A stretch of 64,000 nt of DNA from Microbacterium sp. Gd 4-13 (lineage in GTDB: Bacteria > Actinomycetota > Actinomycetes > Actinomycetales > Microbacteriaceae). A model generated the notes under the pieces. That model was not told where the DNA came from. It saw nothing but the letters and a program-made list of their open reading frames with translations, and made no database searches. Shown piece by piece: positions 54,637 to 62,652 of this stretch (its first letter is position 1; every line of letters starts with the position of its first letter). The stretch covers positions 62,001 through 126,000 of the forward strand of contig NZ_QEIJ01000006.1 in assembly GCF_003095395.1 (NCBI RefSeq). Direction: 5' to 3'. The position numbers were made by a program, and so were the translations under genes.

Positions 54637-55601
54637 GCGCGGAGCTTCTCGAGCAGCGGTTCGGCGATCTCGCCGACGAAGCGCTCCTGCTGCTCGTCGC
54701 CGACCTGCACGATCGCGATGTCGGTGAAGCCGGCGTCGATGAACGGGCGCACGCTCTCGGCGAGGGCGTCGAGGTCGGGGCCGCACGCGATCGACTCCGC
54801 GACGTCTTCGGGCCGCACGAACTGGCTCGCGCCCTCGAAACCGGCCGGCGTCGGAAGATCCGAGTTCACCGCCCAGCCGCCCGCGAACCAGCGGAACTGG
54901 TCGTGGGCCCGGGCGATCGCCGCATCCTTGTCGGGGTCCCAGCTGATCGGGATCTGGCCGATCTTGCGCGACGCGGGTTCACCCGATCGTGCGTCGTCCC
55001 ACGCGGAGATCAGGTCGCCGTCGGGTTCGGTCGTGATGAGGTGATCGCCGAGCGGGGCGAACTTCTCGATCGACTTCGGTCCCGAGACCGCGACGCCGAT
55101 CGGCACGCCGTCGTCGGGCGCGTCCCAGATGCGAGCCGAGTCGACGCGGAAGTACTCGCCGTCGTAGGTGACGAGGTCGCCGGTGTGCAGTGCTCGGATG
55201 ATCTCGATCGCCTCGACGAGCATCTCCTGTCGAGGCTGCACCGATGGCCAGCCTTCGCCGATGACGTGCTCGTTCAGGTTCTCGCCCGAACCGAGGCCGA
55301 GCGTGAAGCGGTTCTCGGAGAGGATCTGCAACGTCGCGGCCTTCTGCGCGACGACGGCGGGGTGGTAGCGCAGCGTGGGGCAGGTGACGTAGGTCATCAG
55401 CTCCACTTTCGACGTCGCATTCGCGACCGCGCCCAGCACGGTCCACGCGTAGGGGGCGTGGCCCTGGCTCGTGAGCCACGGGGAGAAGTGGTCGCTCGAC
55501 ACGAGGAAGTCGAACCCGGCGTCCTCGGCCGACGCGGCGTACCGCACGAGCTCGCGAGGACCGCTCTGCTCGGTCATCAGGGTGTAGCCGAAACGGGTCA
55601 T
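54630..55601 (-). CDS. LLM-class F420-dependent oxidoreductase
   Basis: The ATG at 55601 behind GAGGGAG gives 323 residues (MTRFGYTLMTEQ). TIM-barrel luciferase-like enzyme with DFLVSSDHFSPWL, TYVTCPTLRYHPAVVAQKAATL and RFTLGLGSGENLNEHV, the pattern of the F420-dependent glucose-6-phosphate dehydrogenase-related group (TIGR03557). The substrate is not defined by sequence. Confidence 0.87.
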   Translation of the reverse strand: MTRFGYTLMTEQSGPRELVRYAASAEDAGFDFLVSSDHFSPWLTSQGHAPYAWTVLGAVANATSKVELMTYVTCPTLRYHPAVVAQKAATLQILSENRFTLGLGSGENLNEHVIGEGWPSVQPRQEMLVEAIEIIRALHTGDLVTYDGEYFRVDSARIWDAPDDGVPIGVAVSGPKSIEKFAPLGDHLITTEPDGDLISAWDDARSGEPASRKIGQIPISWDPDKDAAIARAHDQFRWFAGGWAVNSDLPTPAGFEGASQFVRPEDVAESIACGPDLDALAESVRPFIDAGFTDIAIVQVGDEQQERFVGEIAEPLLEKLRAL

Positions 55602-55725
55602 GCTGTGCTCCCTCGTCGTCGTGCGTCGCGGAGTTCTCCCGCGCGGCACTTTCGACGATAAGCGGGGCGGCGTGACGTCATGCCGGGGTTGCCGAAGCGG
55701 GTGCGTTAGGGCATCCTGCCGGGGC

Positions 55726-55881
55726 TCAGAAGGGCTGGCGACCGACGATGGTCCGCGGCTTCTTCGAGCGGGCGGGGGTCGGGGCCGCGGCTCTGCGGGT
55801 CGCTCCGACGGCGGGGTCGAACCGCTCCGCGCTGGCGGGAGGGGTGGGGCGGGGGGCTGAACGTTCTGAGGGATTGTCCAT
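55726..55881 (-). CDS. Very small basic protein, Pro/Arg-rich
   Basis: 51 residues from the ATG at 55881 (or 52 from the adjacent ATG at 55884), MDNPSERSAPRPTPPASAER to KKPRTIVGRQPF. On the minus strand TAGCGT lies about six bases before the second ATG, consistent with a leaderless start. No family recognised. The terminator hairpin of the ABC operon lies just upstream of it. Confidence 0.4.
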   Translation of the reverse strand: MDNPSERSAPRPTPPASAERFDPAVGATRRAAAPTPARSKKPRTIVGRQPF

Positions 55882-55922
55882 CATCGAACGCTATGCGTTT
55901 CACATGTACGTGCTCACAGGTT

Positions 55923-55960
55923 CGCGCTCGGGCCCCCGAGATGGTAGGGGCCCGAGCGCG
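55923..55960 (-). terminator. Terminator of the ABC transporter operon
   Basis: 14-bp perfect stem CGCGCTCGGGCCCC (55923-55936) with GGGGCCCGAGCGCG (55947-55960) just past the permease stop. Confidence 0.75.
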
Positions 55961-55964
55961 AGCG

Positions 55965-56819
55965 TCACGCGTCGCGGCGCTTGAGCAGCACCATCGCCGT
56001 GGAGAACAGCACGACGACCCACGCGACGAGGATCAGCCCGCCGGCCCAGGGCTCGATGGTCCAGAGTCCCTCCGTGGTGGGGGCGCCCGGCGATTCGACG
56101 GGGTAGGCCGCGAGGGCGCTTCCCGCCGACGACGGCAGGATCTTCTCGAGGTTCTGCATCCACACCAGCTGGGTGAGCACGCCCACGATGTTCAGCACGA
56201 TCGGGGCGGCGAGCACGAGGCCGAGCGCCACGGCGACGCTGCCCGCCGTGTTGCGGATGATCGCGCCGAGCGAGAACGCGATCAGCCCGACGAGCACGAG
56301 ATAGCCGACGCCGCCGAGGATGGAGAGCCAGTACTGCGGGTCTGCGAGGTCGGTATCGAGTCCCTTGCCCGACAGCAGCGCCACGGCGACGACGATCGAG
56401 ATGCCGAACGAGATCACGGCGACGACGAACGTCGCGACGGCGAACACGAGGGCCTTCGCCAGGAGCGCGGGCGTCCGCTTCGGCACGGCCGTGAGCGTGG
56501 AACGGATCATGCCGGTGCCGTACTCGCCCGAGATGATCAGCACACCGAGCACGCTGACGACGAGCGCACCGAAGGTCGTGCTGATGGTCACCGCCTGCAC
56601 GGACAGCGCCTGCGCCGAATCGCCGGTGGGCGCGGGGTCGACACTGAGCGATGAGGCGAGCAGCAGAGTGAAGCCGACCGTCAGGACGAGCAGGATCGCG
56701 TAGCACCACCAGGTCGAGCGGATGCTGCGGAATTTGATCCACTCCGACGCCACGGCTCCGCCGAAGCTGAGGTCGCGCCCGGTGGGGGTGAACACGGGGG
56801 TGGGGGTCGAGGTGCTCAT
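55965..56819 (-). CDS. ABC-2 type exporter permease
   Basis: The ATG at 56819 overlaps the stop of the ATPase gene (ATGA) and gives 284 residues with six membrane helices (VTISTTFGALVVSVLGVLIISGEY, then GTGMIRSTLTAVPKRTPALLAKA, a typical ABC-2 coupling segment). It forms the membrane part of a drug or lipid exporter with the ATPase upstream. Because of a frameshift in the ATPase gene, this frame is now continuous with that gene's 5' part. Confidence 0.85.
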   Translation of the reverse strand: MSTSTPTPVFTPTGRDLSFGGAVASEWIKFRSIRSTWWCYAILLVLTVGFTLLLASSLSVDPAPTGDSAQALSVQAVTISTTFGALVVSVLGVLIISGEYGTGMIRSTLTAVPKRTPALLAKALVFAVATFVVAVISFGISIVVAVALLSGKGLDTDLADPQYWLSILGGVGYLVLVGLIAFSLGAIIRNTAGSVAVALGLVLAAPIVLNIVGVLTQLVWMQNLEKILPSSAGSALAAYPVESPGAPTTEGLWTIEPWAGGLILVAWVVVLFSTAMVLLKRRDA

Positions 56820-57722
56820 CGGTTCGCCTCCGCGGTCGTGGGGGTGTCGTAGTCGGCGGTGGCGTACTCGATGCTGTCGCGAGTCAGCTCCATGTAAGCG
56901 TCCTCGAGCGAGCCGGTCAGCGGCGTGAGCTCGTAGAGCACCACACCCGCGCTCGCGGCGATCTCGCCGACGCGCTGCGCGGCGATGCCCGTGACAGACA
57001 GCAGGTCGGGTGCGGTCGCCGTCGCGGCGGCGCCTTCGCTCTCGAGGAGCGGGCCGAGCCGCGCGATCTGAGGGGTACGCACCTTGACCGACCCGCCCGA
57101 GGCGTTGGCAAGGATCTCGTTGACGGGGGCGTCGGCCACGATCCGTCCGCGCCCGAGCACGATGATGTGGTCGGCCGTCTGGGCCATCTCGCTCATGAGG
57201 TGCGAGGACAGGAACGAACTGACGCACCCACGCCACGCCCTCGGGGTCGAGGCCGTTGACCGGTTCGTCGAGGATCAGGGTGGCAGGGTCGCCGAGCAGC
57301 GCCACGGCGAGACCGAGGCGCTGGCCCATGCCGAGCGAGAACCCGCCGACCCGCTTGCGGGCGACGGACTCGAGTCCGGTGAGGCCGATGACCTCGTCGA
57401 CGCGCTTCGCGCCGATCCGGTGGGTGGCGGCGATGGCCAGCAGGTGGTTGCGTGCGCTGCGGCCGGTGTGGACCGCCTTGGCGTCGAGCAGCGCGCCGAC
57501 CTGGTGAAGCGGCGCGCGGTGCTCGGCGTAGGGCTTGCCGTTCACCGTCACCGACCCGTTCGTGGGGCGGTCCAGGCCCACGATCATGCGCATCGTGGTG
57601 GACTTTCCCGCACCGTTGGGTCCGAGGAATCCGGTGACGTGTCCCGGACGGACGGTGAAGTCGATGGTGTCGACGGCGGTCTTCGCGCCGTAGCGCTTGG
57701 TCAGGGAATGGGCTTCGATCAC
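56816..57722 (-). pseudogene. ABC exporter ATPase gene, frameshifted with a small deletion
   Basis: From the GTG at 57722 the first ~170 codons encode a normal ATPase: Walker A GPNGAGKST, signature SLGMGQRLGLA, Walker B LILDEPVNGLDPEGVAWVRQF. At about 57212-57221 the frame changes. The H-loop FLSSHLMSEMAQTADH and the rest of the protein continue in another frame to a stop at 56816. The 12-14 residues normally between these blocks are missing. The gene is therefore broken, or the sequence has an assembly error at this point. Confidence 0.75.
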
Positions 57723-57792
57723 GACAGGAACTCCATGCCACCCACCGTAGCGAGGGCGATCGTCGTGTCGATACCGGGGTATCCCTAACCGG

Positions 57793-57933
57793 TTATCGGG
57801 TCAGCAGGGCCGCGGCGACCAGCAGGACGGTTCCGAGCGCGACGATCACCGCCCCGACGATGAGCCACACCGGCTGGCGGTGCGGGGGGCGGGTGGACGA
57901 GAAGCGGCGGCGAGTACGTCTTCGGGCAGACAT
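57793..57933 (-). CDS. Very small single-TM protein
   Basis: 46 residues: an Arg-rich start (MSARRRTRRRF), then one membrane helix (VWLIVGAVIVALGTVLLVAAAL). TATGCT lies exactly six bases before the ATG on the minus strand, so it is likely a leaderless gene. Function unknown. Confidence 0.5.
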   Translation of the reverse strand: MSARRRTRRRFSSTRPPHRQPVWLIVGAVIVALGTVLLVAAALLTR

Positions 57934-57978
57934 GCTCGAAGCATAGGGGGCGCACGTGACGCGTGTGTGACGCGGACG

Positions 57979-59814
57979 CTACCGGCCTCCGCCTCCGCCG
58001 CCCCCGGCGCCGCCGCCCGAGAACCCGCCTCCCATGGAGCCCCCGGAGAAACTGCTCCCGCCGCTGGAGTCCCACGCCGGCGCAGGCGGGCTCGCCGCCG
58101 TCCGCGACGCCGTCATCAGGGCCACCAGCTGGGCGGAGGAGAACGCCTGGGTTCCGCGGTACCAGTCGATCGACGCATCCGTCTGCTCGGCCTGCGCCGC
58201 GAGCACACCCGCCCACTCCTTCTCGATGCCCCAGATGATCGCGTAGGGGAGGAGGCGCTCGTAGAGGTGCAGCACCTCGGCCGCCTCCGGCCCCGTGCGC
58301 TCGGCCCCTTCGGGGCTCTGGAGCATGCGGATGCGATCGGCCTCGGCCAACTGCAGGTAGTCGCGCAGGCCGATGAGATGGTCGCGGACGGGCGCGCCGA
58401 GCTCGGTGATGCGGTCGCGGGTGCGCCACATGGTGACCGTGACGATCCCGGCGAGGATCGCGACGGCGACGGCGGCCCCCGGCACCCAGCGCGGGGCGTC
58501 GCCCATCGCGGCGAACACGGCGCAGACGACGGCAACGGCGAACGCGATGAGAGCCACGGTGAAGGCCGCACCGGGCAGCCGATGCGACTGCTTCTGCGTG
58601 AAGCCGGCCGCGTGGAGTTCGCCGACGGCCGAGGCCGAGAGGCTGGTGAAACGCGACGCGATCTGCGCGTCGGCGCCCTTCAGCCGCAGACGTCGGCCGG
58701 GCTCGGGGGCGAGTCCGAACACCGCGTCGAGCGTGCGCTGGCGGGCCGGATCGTCGGGGCTCGGGGCGAGGTATTCGAGCGACACGTCGGAGGCCGCATC
58801 GTCGTGCGCGATGACGCGTGCATGACCGGTGACGGCGAGATCGACGATCGCGGCGGGCACGGCTGCGGCGGGGCGCGCGACGAGGTGTGCGGCCTGCACG
58901 ACCGAGACCTCGCGCGGCGGGTCGTACTCGGCCACGATGATGCCGCGTCCCTCCGCGTCGCGGCTGCGGCGTCGGGCGAGGAGGGCCGCGGTCGCCGCCG
59001 CGATGCTCGCCGCGATCGCGGCGACGGCCCCGGCCTGGAACGCGGGGGCCGCGTCGGTGGCGAAGTCCTGCACCGCGCTGCGCTCGACCTCGCCGGGAAC
59101 GAAGGTGCCCGGCGCGAAGCCGATGGCGACCGTCACGTTCTCACGGGGCTCGAGGTCGAACGCCTGCGGGAAGAACTCCCTCGGCTCGCCCTGTGCCGTC
59201 TCGCGCTCGACGATCTCGCAGGTGTCGCTCGAGCCTTCGGCGCCGACGTAGCAGGCGGTGTTCCCCGTGAGCGCATCGGACAGCGAGGGGTCGATGACGA
59301 TGTAGGCGCTGACCTCGCCGAAGGGTTGCTCCCACCCCGTGCCGTTCAGGTCCCGGTAGAACTCGTCGGCGTCGGTGTCGGCGAATGCGCGGATCGTGTC
59401 GCGCTGCGTGTACGAGATGACGTAGGTCTGCATTCCGCGCACGTAGGAGTCGTCGCCGGTCGCGACCTCGATGAAACCGCCGCGTTCGCTCACCTCGTAG
59501 GGGAGGGGCTCGCCGCCACCCGACGTCACCGAGGTGACGGTCGTGTGCAGCGGTACGCCGTCGTCGTCGTCGGGGATCGCGCGCACGATGCCGCGGTTCT
59601 GATCACTGTCGGGGAAGCGGGCCACGAGCGTCTCGGTGACCGAGAGCTCGGCATGCCCGTCGGCGGCGCGTGTGAGCAGCATGTCGGCATGGAACGAGTC
59701 GAACGCGAAGTCGTCGACGTCGGCCGTGGCCGCCGCGGCCGGCAGGAGAACCGCCGCGACCGCGATCAGCAGCGCGAGGACGAACCGGCCGAGGAGCGAG
59801 ATGCGCGCGGTCAT
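57979..59814 (-). CDS. DUF2207 family membrane protein
   Basis: 611 residues. Signal peptide, then the DUF2207 outer domain (~35-260), a membrane helix, a cytoplasmic part, two more helices (~445-490) and a Gly/Ser-rich tail (GGSSFSGGSMGGGFSGGG). This layout is standard for the family, whose function is unknown. TAGGGT lies seven bases before the ATG. Confidence 0.85.
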   Translation of the reverse strand: MTARISLLGRFVLALLIAVAAVLLPAAAATADVDDFAFDSFHADMLLTRAADGHAELSVTETLVARFPDSDQNRGIVRAIPDDDDGVPLHTTVTSVTSGGGEPLPYEVSERGGFIEVATGDDSYVRGMQTYVISYTQRDTIRAFADTDADEFYRDLNGTGWEQPFGEVSAYIVIDPSLSDALTGNTACYVGAEGSSDTCEIVERETAQGEPREFFPQAFDLEPRENVTVAIGFAPGTFVPGEVERSAVQDFATDAAPAFQAGAVAAIAASIAAATAALLARRRSRDAEGRGIIVAEYDPPREVSVVQAAHLVARPAAAVPAAIVDLAVTGHARVIAHDDAASDVSLEYLAPSPDDPARQRTLDAVFGLAPEPGRRLRLKGADAQIASRFTSLSASAVGELHAAGFTQKQSHRLPGAAFTVALIAFAVAVVCAVFAAMGDAPRWVPGAAVAVAILAGIVTVTMWRTRDRITELGAPVRDHLIGLRDYLQLAEADRIRMLQSPEGAERTGPEAAEVLHLYERLLPYAIIWGIEKEWAGVLAAQAEQTDASIDWYRGTQAFSSAQLVALMTASRTAASPPAPAWDSSGGSSFSGGSMGGGFSGGGAGGGGGGGR

Positions 59815-59922
59815 GTCTCCGACCCTAGGCGAGGCTCGCGCGGGATCGAATCCCCACGATGCTGCGCGAGTCCACGCGCTGATGCTGCCGTTCGGTGGTG
59901 AGCGGCGCGCAGAGGTGTGGAC

Positions 59923-60129
59923 TCAGCGCCGCTTGCGCCCGCGACGCCCGCGGAGGAGCACGAAGGCGATCCCGCCGACCGCAGCCACGGCGATCAGTCC
60001 CGCGATGGCGACGAAGACATAGACGACGCCGGCGGCGCCGTCGGCGGGCGTCTCGGGCGTGCCGTCGGCGAGAGCCCCCGACAGCAGAGCGGTGAAGAGG
60101 GTGAGCGAGGTGACGAGTCCGGTGAGCAC
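59923..60129 (-). CDS. Small two-helix membrane protein
   Basis: GTG at 60129 behind AAAGGA, 68 residues: hydrophobic N-terminal helix or signal, a short Asp/Gly/Pro loop, a second helix (VVYVFVAIAGLIAVAAVGGIAFVLL) and a very basic end (RGRRGRKRR). No family recognised. Confidence 0.5.
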   Translation of the reverse strand: MLTGLVTSLTLFTALLSGALADGTPETPADGAAGVVYVFVAIAGLIAVAAVGGIAFVLLRGRRGRKRR

Positions 60130-60237
60130 GGGCGTCCTTTCCGACGGTCCAGCCAGGTTAGGCGGATGCATGGAGCAGGCCCGGAGCCTGGACGCGCAGC
60201 CGCGCACGGGGTATGCGGGCACGAGCGCCCGGGGAGG

Positions 60238-60266
60238 TTGTACGTACAGACTGGACGATCTGTACT
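60238..60266 (+). promoter_or_regulatory. Promoter with palindromic operator upstream of the sugar operon
   Basis: TTGTAC at 60238, a 17-base spacer and TGTACT at 60261. Overlapping it is GTACAGA (60244-60250), eight bases, TCTGTAC (60259-60265), a perfect inverted repeat. A bound GntR-, LacI- or DeoR-type repressor would block the promoter; no such gene is in view. Confidence 0.55.
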
Positions 60267-60307
60267 GTTCAGGTTAGAGTGACGCTGTCTCTTCGAAAGG
60301 ACCCCCT

Positions 60308-61147
60308 ATGCCACTGGTCAGCGGCCTCGACGTCATCCAGGAATGCACTGCGCGCGGGCTCGTCGCGGGTGCCTTCAACACCACGAACATCGAGACGACG
60401 ATGGGGATCGTCGATGCGATCGAGAAGGTCGGGGTGCCGACGTTCATCCAGGTCGCTCCGACCAACGCGGCACTCTCGGGCTTCGAGTACATCTACGACA
60501 TGGTCAGCCGCCGGCTCGCCGGCACCCGCGTTCCCGTCGCACTGCACCTCGACCACGGCAAGTCCCTCGGCGCCGTCGAAGACGCCCTGGCCGCCGATTT
60601 CACGTCGATCATGATCGACGCCTCCGAGGAGCCGTACGACGAGAACGTACGAATCTCGTCCATCGCGCGAGAGATGACCCCGAACGACCTCGCCCTCGAA
60701 GCGGAGCTCGGCAGCATCGGCGGCAAGGAAGACGACCACGGTCCGGAGGTGGAGTTGAGCACCGACCCCTCTCAGGTCGAGGGGTTCGTCACGTCGGTAC
60801 GCCCCGACATGCTCGCGGTATCCGTGGGCAACGTGCACGGATACTCCCCGGCGGCAGCCATCGACTTCGACCTGCTCGGGCGGGTGCGCGCGGCAAGCTC
60901 GGTGCCGCTCGTGGTCCACGGCGGTTCGGGCCTCCCGCCGGAGCAGCTCGCTCGGTTGCACGAGTTCGGCGTCGTGAAGGTGAATGTCGCCAGCGACCTG
61001 CGCAACGCCATGATCCGCGCCTTCGGCGAGGCCTATGCCGCGAACCCGAAGGAGGTGTCGTTGATCCGCGTCTCCACGCAGGCGGTCTCGGCGATCTCCG
61101 ACGTGGTGGAGCGACGCATCCGGATGCTGAATCCCTCCGTGGCCTGA
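60308..61147 (+). CDS. Class II fructose-bisphosphate/ketose aldolase (KbaY/GatY type)
   Basis: 279 residues, ATG behind GAAAGGA. Zinc-site His residues lie in LHLDHGKS, SVGNVHGYS and VVHGGSGLP; ELGSIGGKEDD is the usual acidic loop. It cleaves a phosphorylated ketose (tagatose-1,6-bisphosphate, fructose-1-phosphate or a related substrate) to triose phosphates. Its operon with two FGGY kinases argues for a rare ketose or polyol pathway rather than glycolysis. Confidence 0.85.
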   Translation: MPLVSGLDVIQECTARGLVAGAFNTTNIETTMGIVDAIEKVGVPTFIQVAPTNAALSGFEYIYDMVSRRLAGTRVPVALHLDHGKSLGAVEDALAADFTSIMIDASEEPYDENVRISSIAREMTPNDLALEAELGSIGGKEDDHGPEVELSTDPSQVEGFVTSVRPDMLAVSVGNVHGYSPAAAIDFDLLGRVRAASSVPLVVHGGSGLPPEQLARLHEFGVVKVNVASDLRNAMIRAFGEAYAANPKEVSLIRVSTQAVSAISDVVERRIRMLNPSVA

Positions 61148-61160
61148 GCGGTCGGGCCCC

Positions 61161-62603
61161 ATGCTTCCCACGATCACCGTCGACGTCGGAACGACCAGCG
61201 TCAAGCTCTGCCTGTTCGACGCGGCCGGCGACCCTCGAGCCACCTCCCGCTTGGCGACGCCGACGACGAGCGACCGCTGGGGGGAGGTCTACGACCTCGC
61301 CGAGCTGACGGCGGGGATCGAACGGTTCGTCCTCTCCCTCGGCGCGGACGAACGGGCGACAGTCCGCCGTATCGCCATCACCGGCGTCGGGGAATCGGGG
61401 GGTCTCGTGCGCGGCGACATGTCGATGGCGTCGCCGATGATCCTCTGGCACGACCATCGTGGCTCGGACTACCTCGCCCGACTCGGCGCGCGCGAGCGTC
61501 GTCGTGTCTACGAGGTGACGGGGCTTCCGATCAACGCCAACTACGGCCTGTCGAAGGTCGCGTGGGCCGTCGCCCACGCCGACGACGTCGGCGATGCGCA
61601 GTGGCTCAACGTGGCGGAGTACCTCGCCGGGACGTTGACCGGGGATCGGTGGTCGGAGTACTCGCTGGCGAGCCGCACGATGGCACTCGACCTCGGCGAA
61701 CGCCTGTGGTCGGCCGAGATCGTCGGCCTCGTGGGTCTCGACACGTCGCTGTTCCCGTCACTGAGGGCCGCCGTCGACGGGTCTGCGATCACCGCGGATG
61801 CCGCACGACGGCTGGGTCTCGGATATGACGTGACGGTGCACGTCGCCGGCCACGATCACATGGTCGGCGGCGCGGGTGCCGACCTGCAGCCGGGCGAACT
61901 GCTCAACTCCACTGGAACGACCGAGGGCCTGCTCTTCGTCGGTCAGAGCCCGAGGCTCGACGAGACCGCCGCCGCGGCGAAGCTGGCGAACGGCATCGAC
62001 TGTGGCGGGGAGGGGTTCACCCTGTTCGCCTCGATCCCCACGGGCGGGTCGGCGTTCGCGACGCTGCAGGGCATGCTCTCGCTCACTGCGGGCGAGCTCA
62101 CCGCCTGCGTCGACGACCTCGCCCGGCGCTATGCCCGTGGTGCGATCGACCTCGACACCGTGCCCGTCGTGCTGCCGCAGTTCCGCGGGAGCCCGCCGCC
62201 CGACAAGAACGCCGCCGCGCGGGGCGTCATCGCCGGGGTGCGCAGCGATACCACCACCGCCGACATCGTGCTCGGCTGCTTCTTGGGCATGGCCCTTCAG
62301 TTCCGCGACGTGCTCGGTCTGTTCGAGCACCCCGTCGAGCGGGTGAAGGTCATCGGACCGGCCGCCGTGAATCCGCTCTGGCTGCAGCTGAAGGCCGATC
62401 TGCTGGGTGTGCCTCTGAGTGTCTCGCGCTTTCCCGAGGTGGTCTCGCGCGGGGCACAGGCCCTCGCGTCGGGAGAGGTCGTTTCGTGGGCGCGCAGCGA
62501 GCCGCGCGAGGTCGAGGTCGATCCCGCGAACGCCGAGCGCGTCGCTGCCTGGGCCACGTCGGTCGGCCCGCGCTGGGAGCACATGAAGGCCATGCCGTGG
62601 TGA
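61161..62603 (+). CDS. FGGY-family carbohydrate kinase (1)
   Basis: 480 residues. TITVDVGTTSVKLCLFD is the phosphate-1 motif of the ASKHA fold. AGHDHMVGGAGADLQPGELLNSTGTTEG holds phosphate-2 and FGGY signature features. It phosphorylates a sugar or polyol, substrate undetermined. Thirteen bases after the aldolase gene. It is not closely similar to the second kinase downstream, so the two may act on different substrates. Confidence 0.82.
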   Translation: MLPTITVDVGTTSVKLCLFDAAGDPRATSRLATPTTSDRWGEVYDLAELTAGIERFVLSLGADERATVRRIAITGVGESGGLVRGDMSMASPMILWHDHRGSDYLARLGARERRRVYEVTGLPINANYGLSKVAWAVAHADDVGDAQWLNVAEYLAGTLTGDRWSEYSLASRTMALDLGERLWSAEIVGLVGLDTSLFPSLRAAVDGSAITADAARRLGLGYDVTVHVAGHDHMVGGAGADLQPGELLNSTGTTEGLLFVGQSPRLDETAAAAKLANGIDCGGEGFTLFASIPTGGSAFATLQGMLSLTAGELTACVDDLARRYARGAIDLDTVPVVLPQFRGSPPPDKNAAARGVIAGVRSDTTTADIVLGCFLGMALQFRDVLGLFEHPVERVKVIGPAAVNPLWLQLKADLLGVPLSVSRFPEVVSRGAQALASGEVVSWARSEPREVEVDPANAERVAAWATSVGPRWEHMKAMPW

Positions 62604-62652
62604 GCCGTCGGCTGATCCACGGCACCGCCCACGAAGACCAGGGGGAGAAGCG

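Larger units (their letters stand above)
55602..55964. other. Intergenic region holding one short gene
   Basis: 363 bases between the LLM gene and the ABC permease. It contains the 51-residue minus-strand frame at 55726-55881 and the ABC terminator. The bases 55602-55725 show nothing else I can support. Confidence 0.5.

Noticed and set aside
57880..59901. 673-codon plus-strand open frame
   Set aside because: Antisense to the DUF2207 gene, low-complexity Arg/Gly/Asp-rich.
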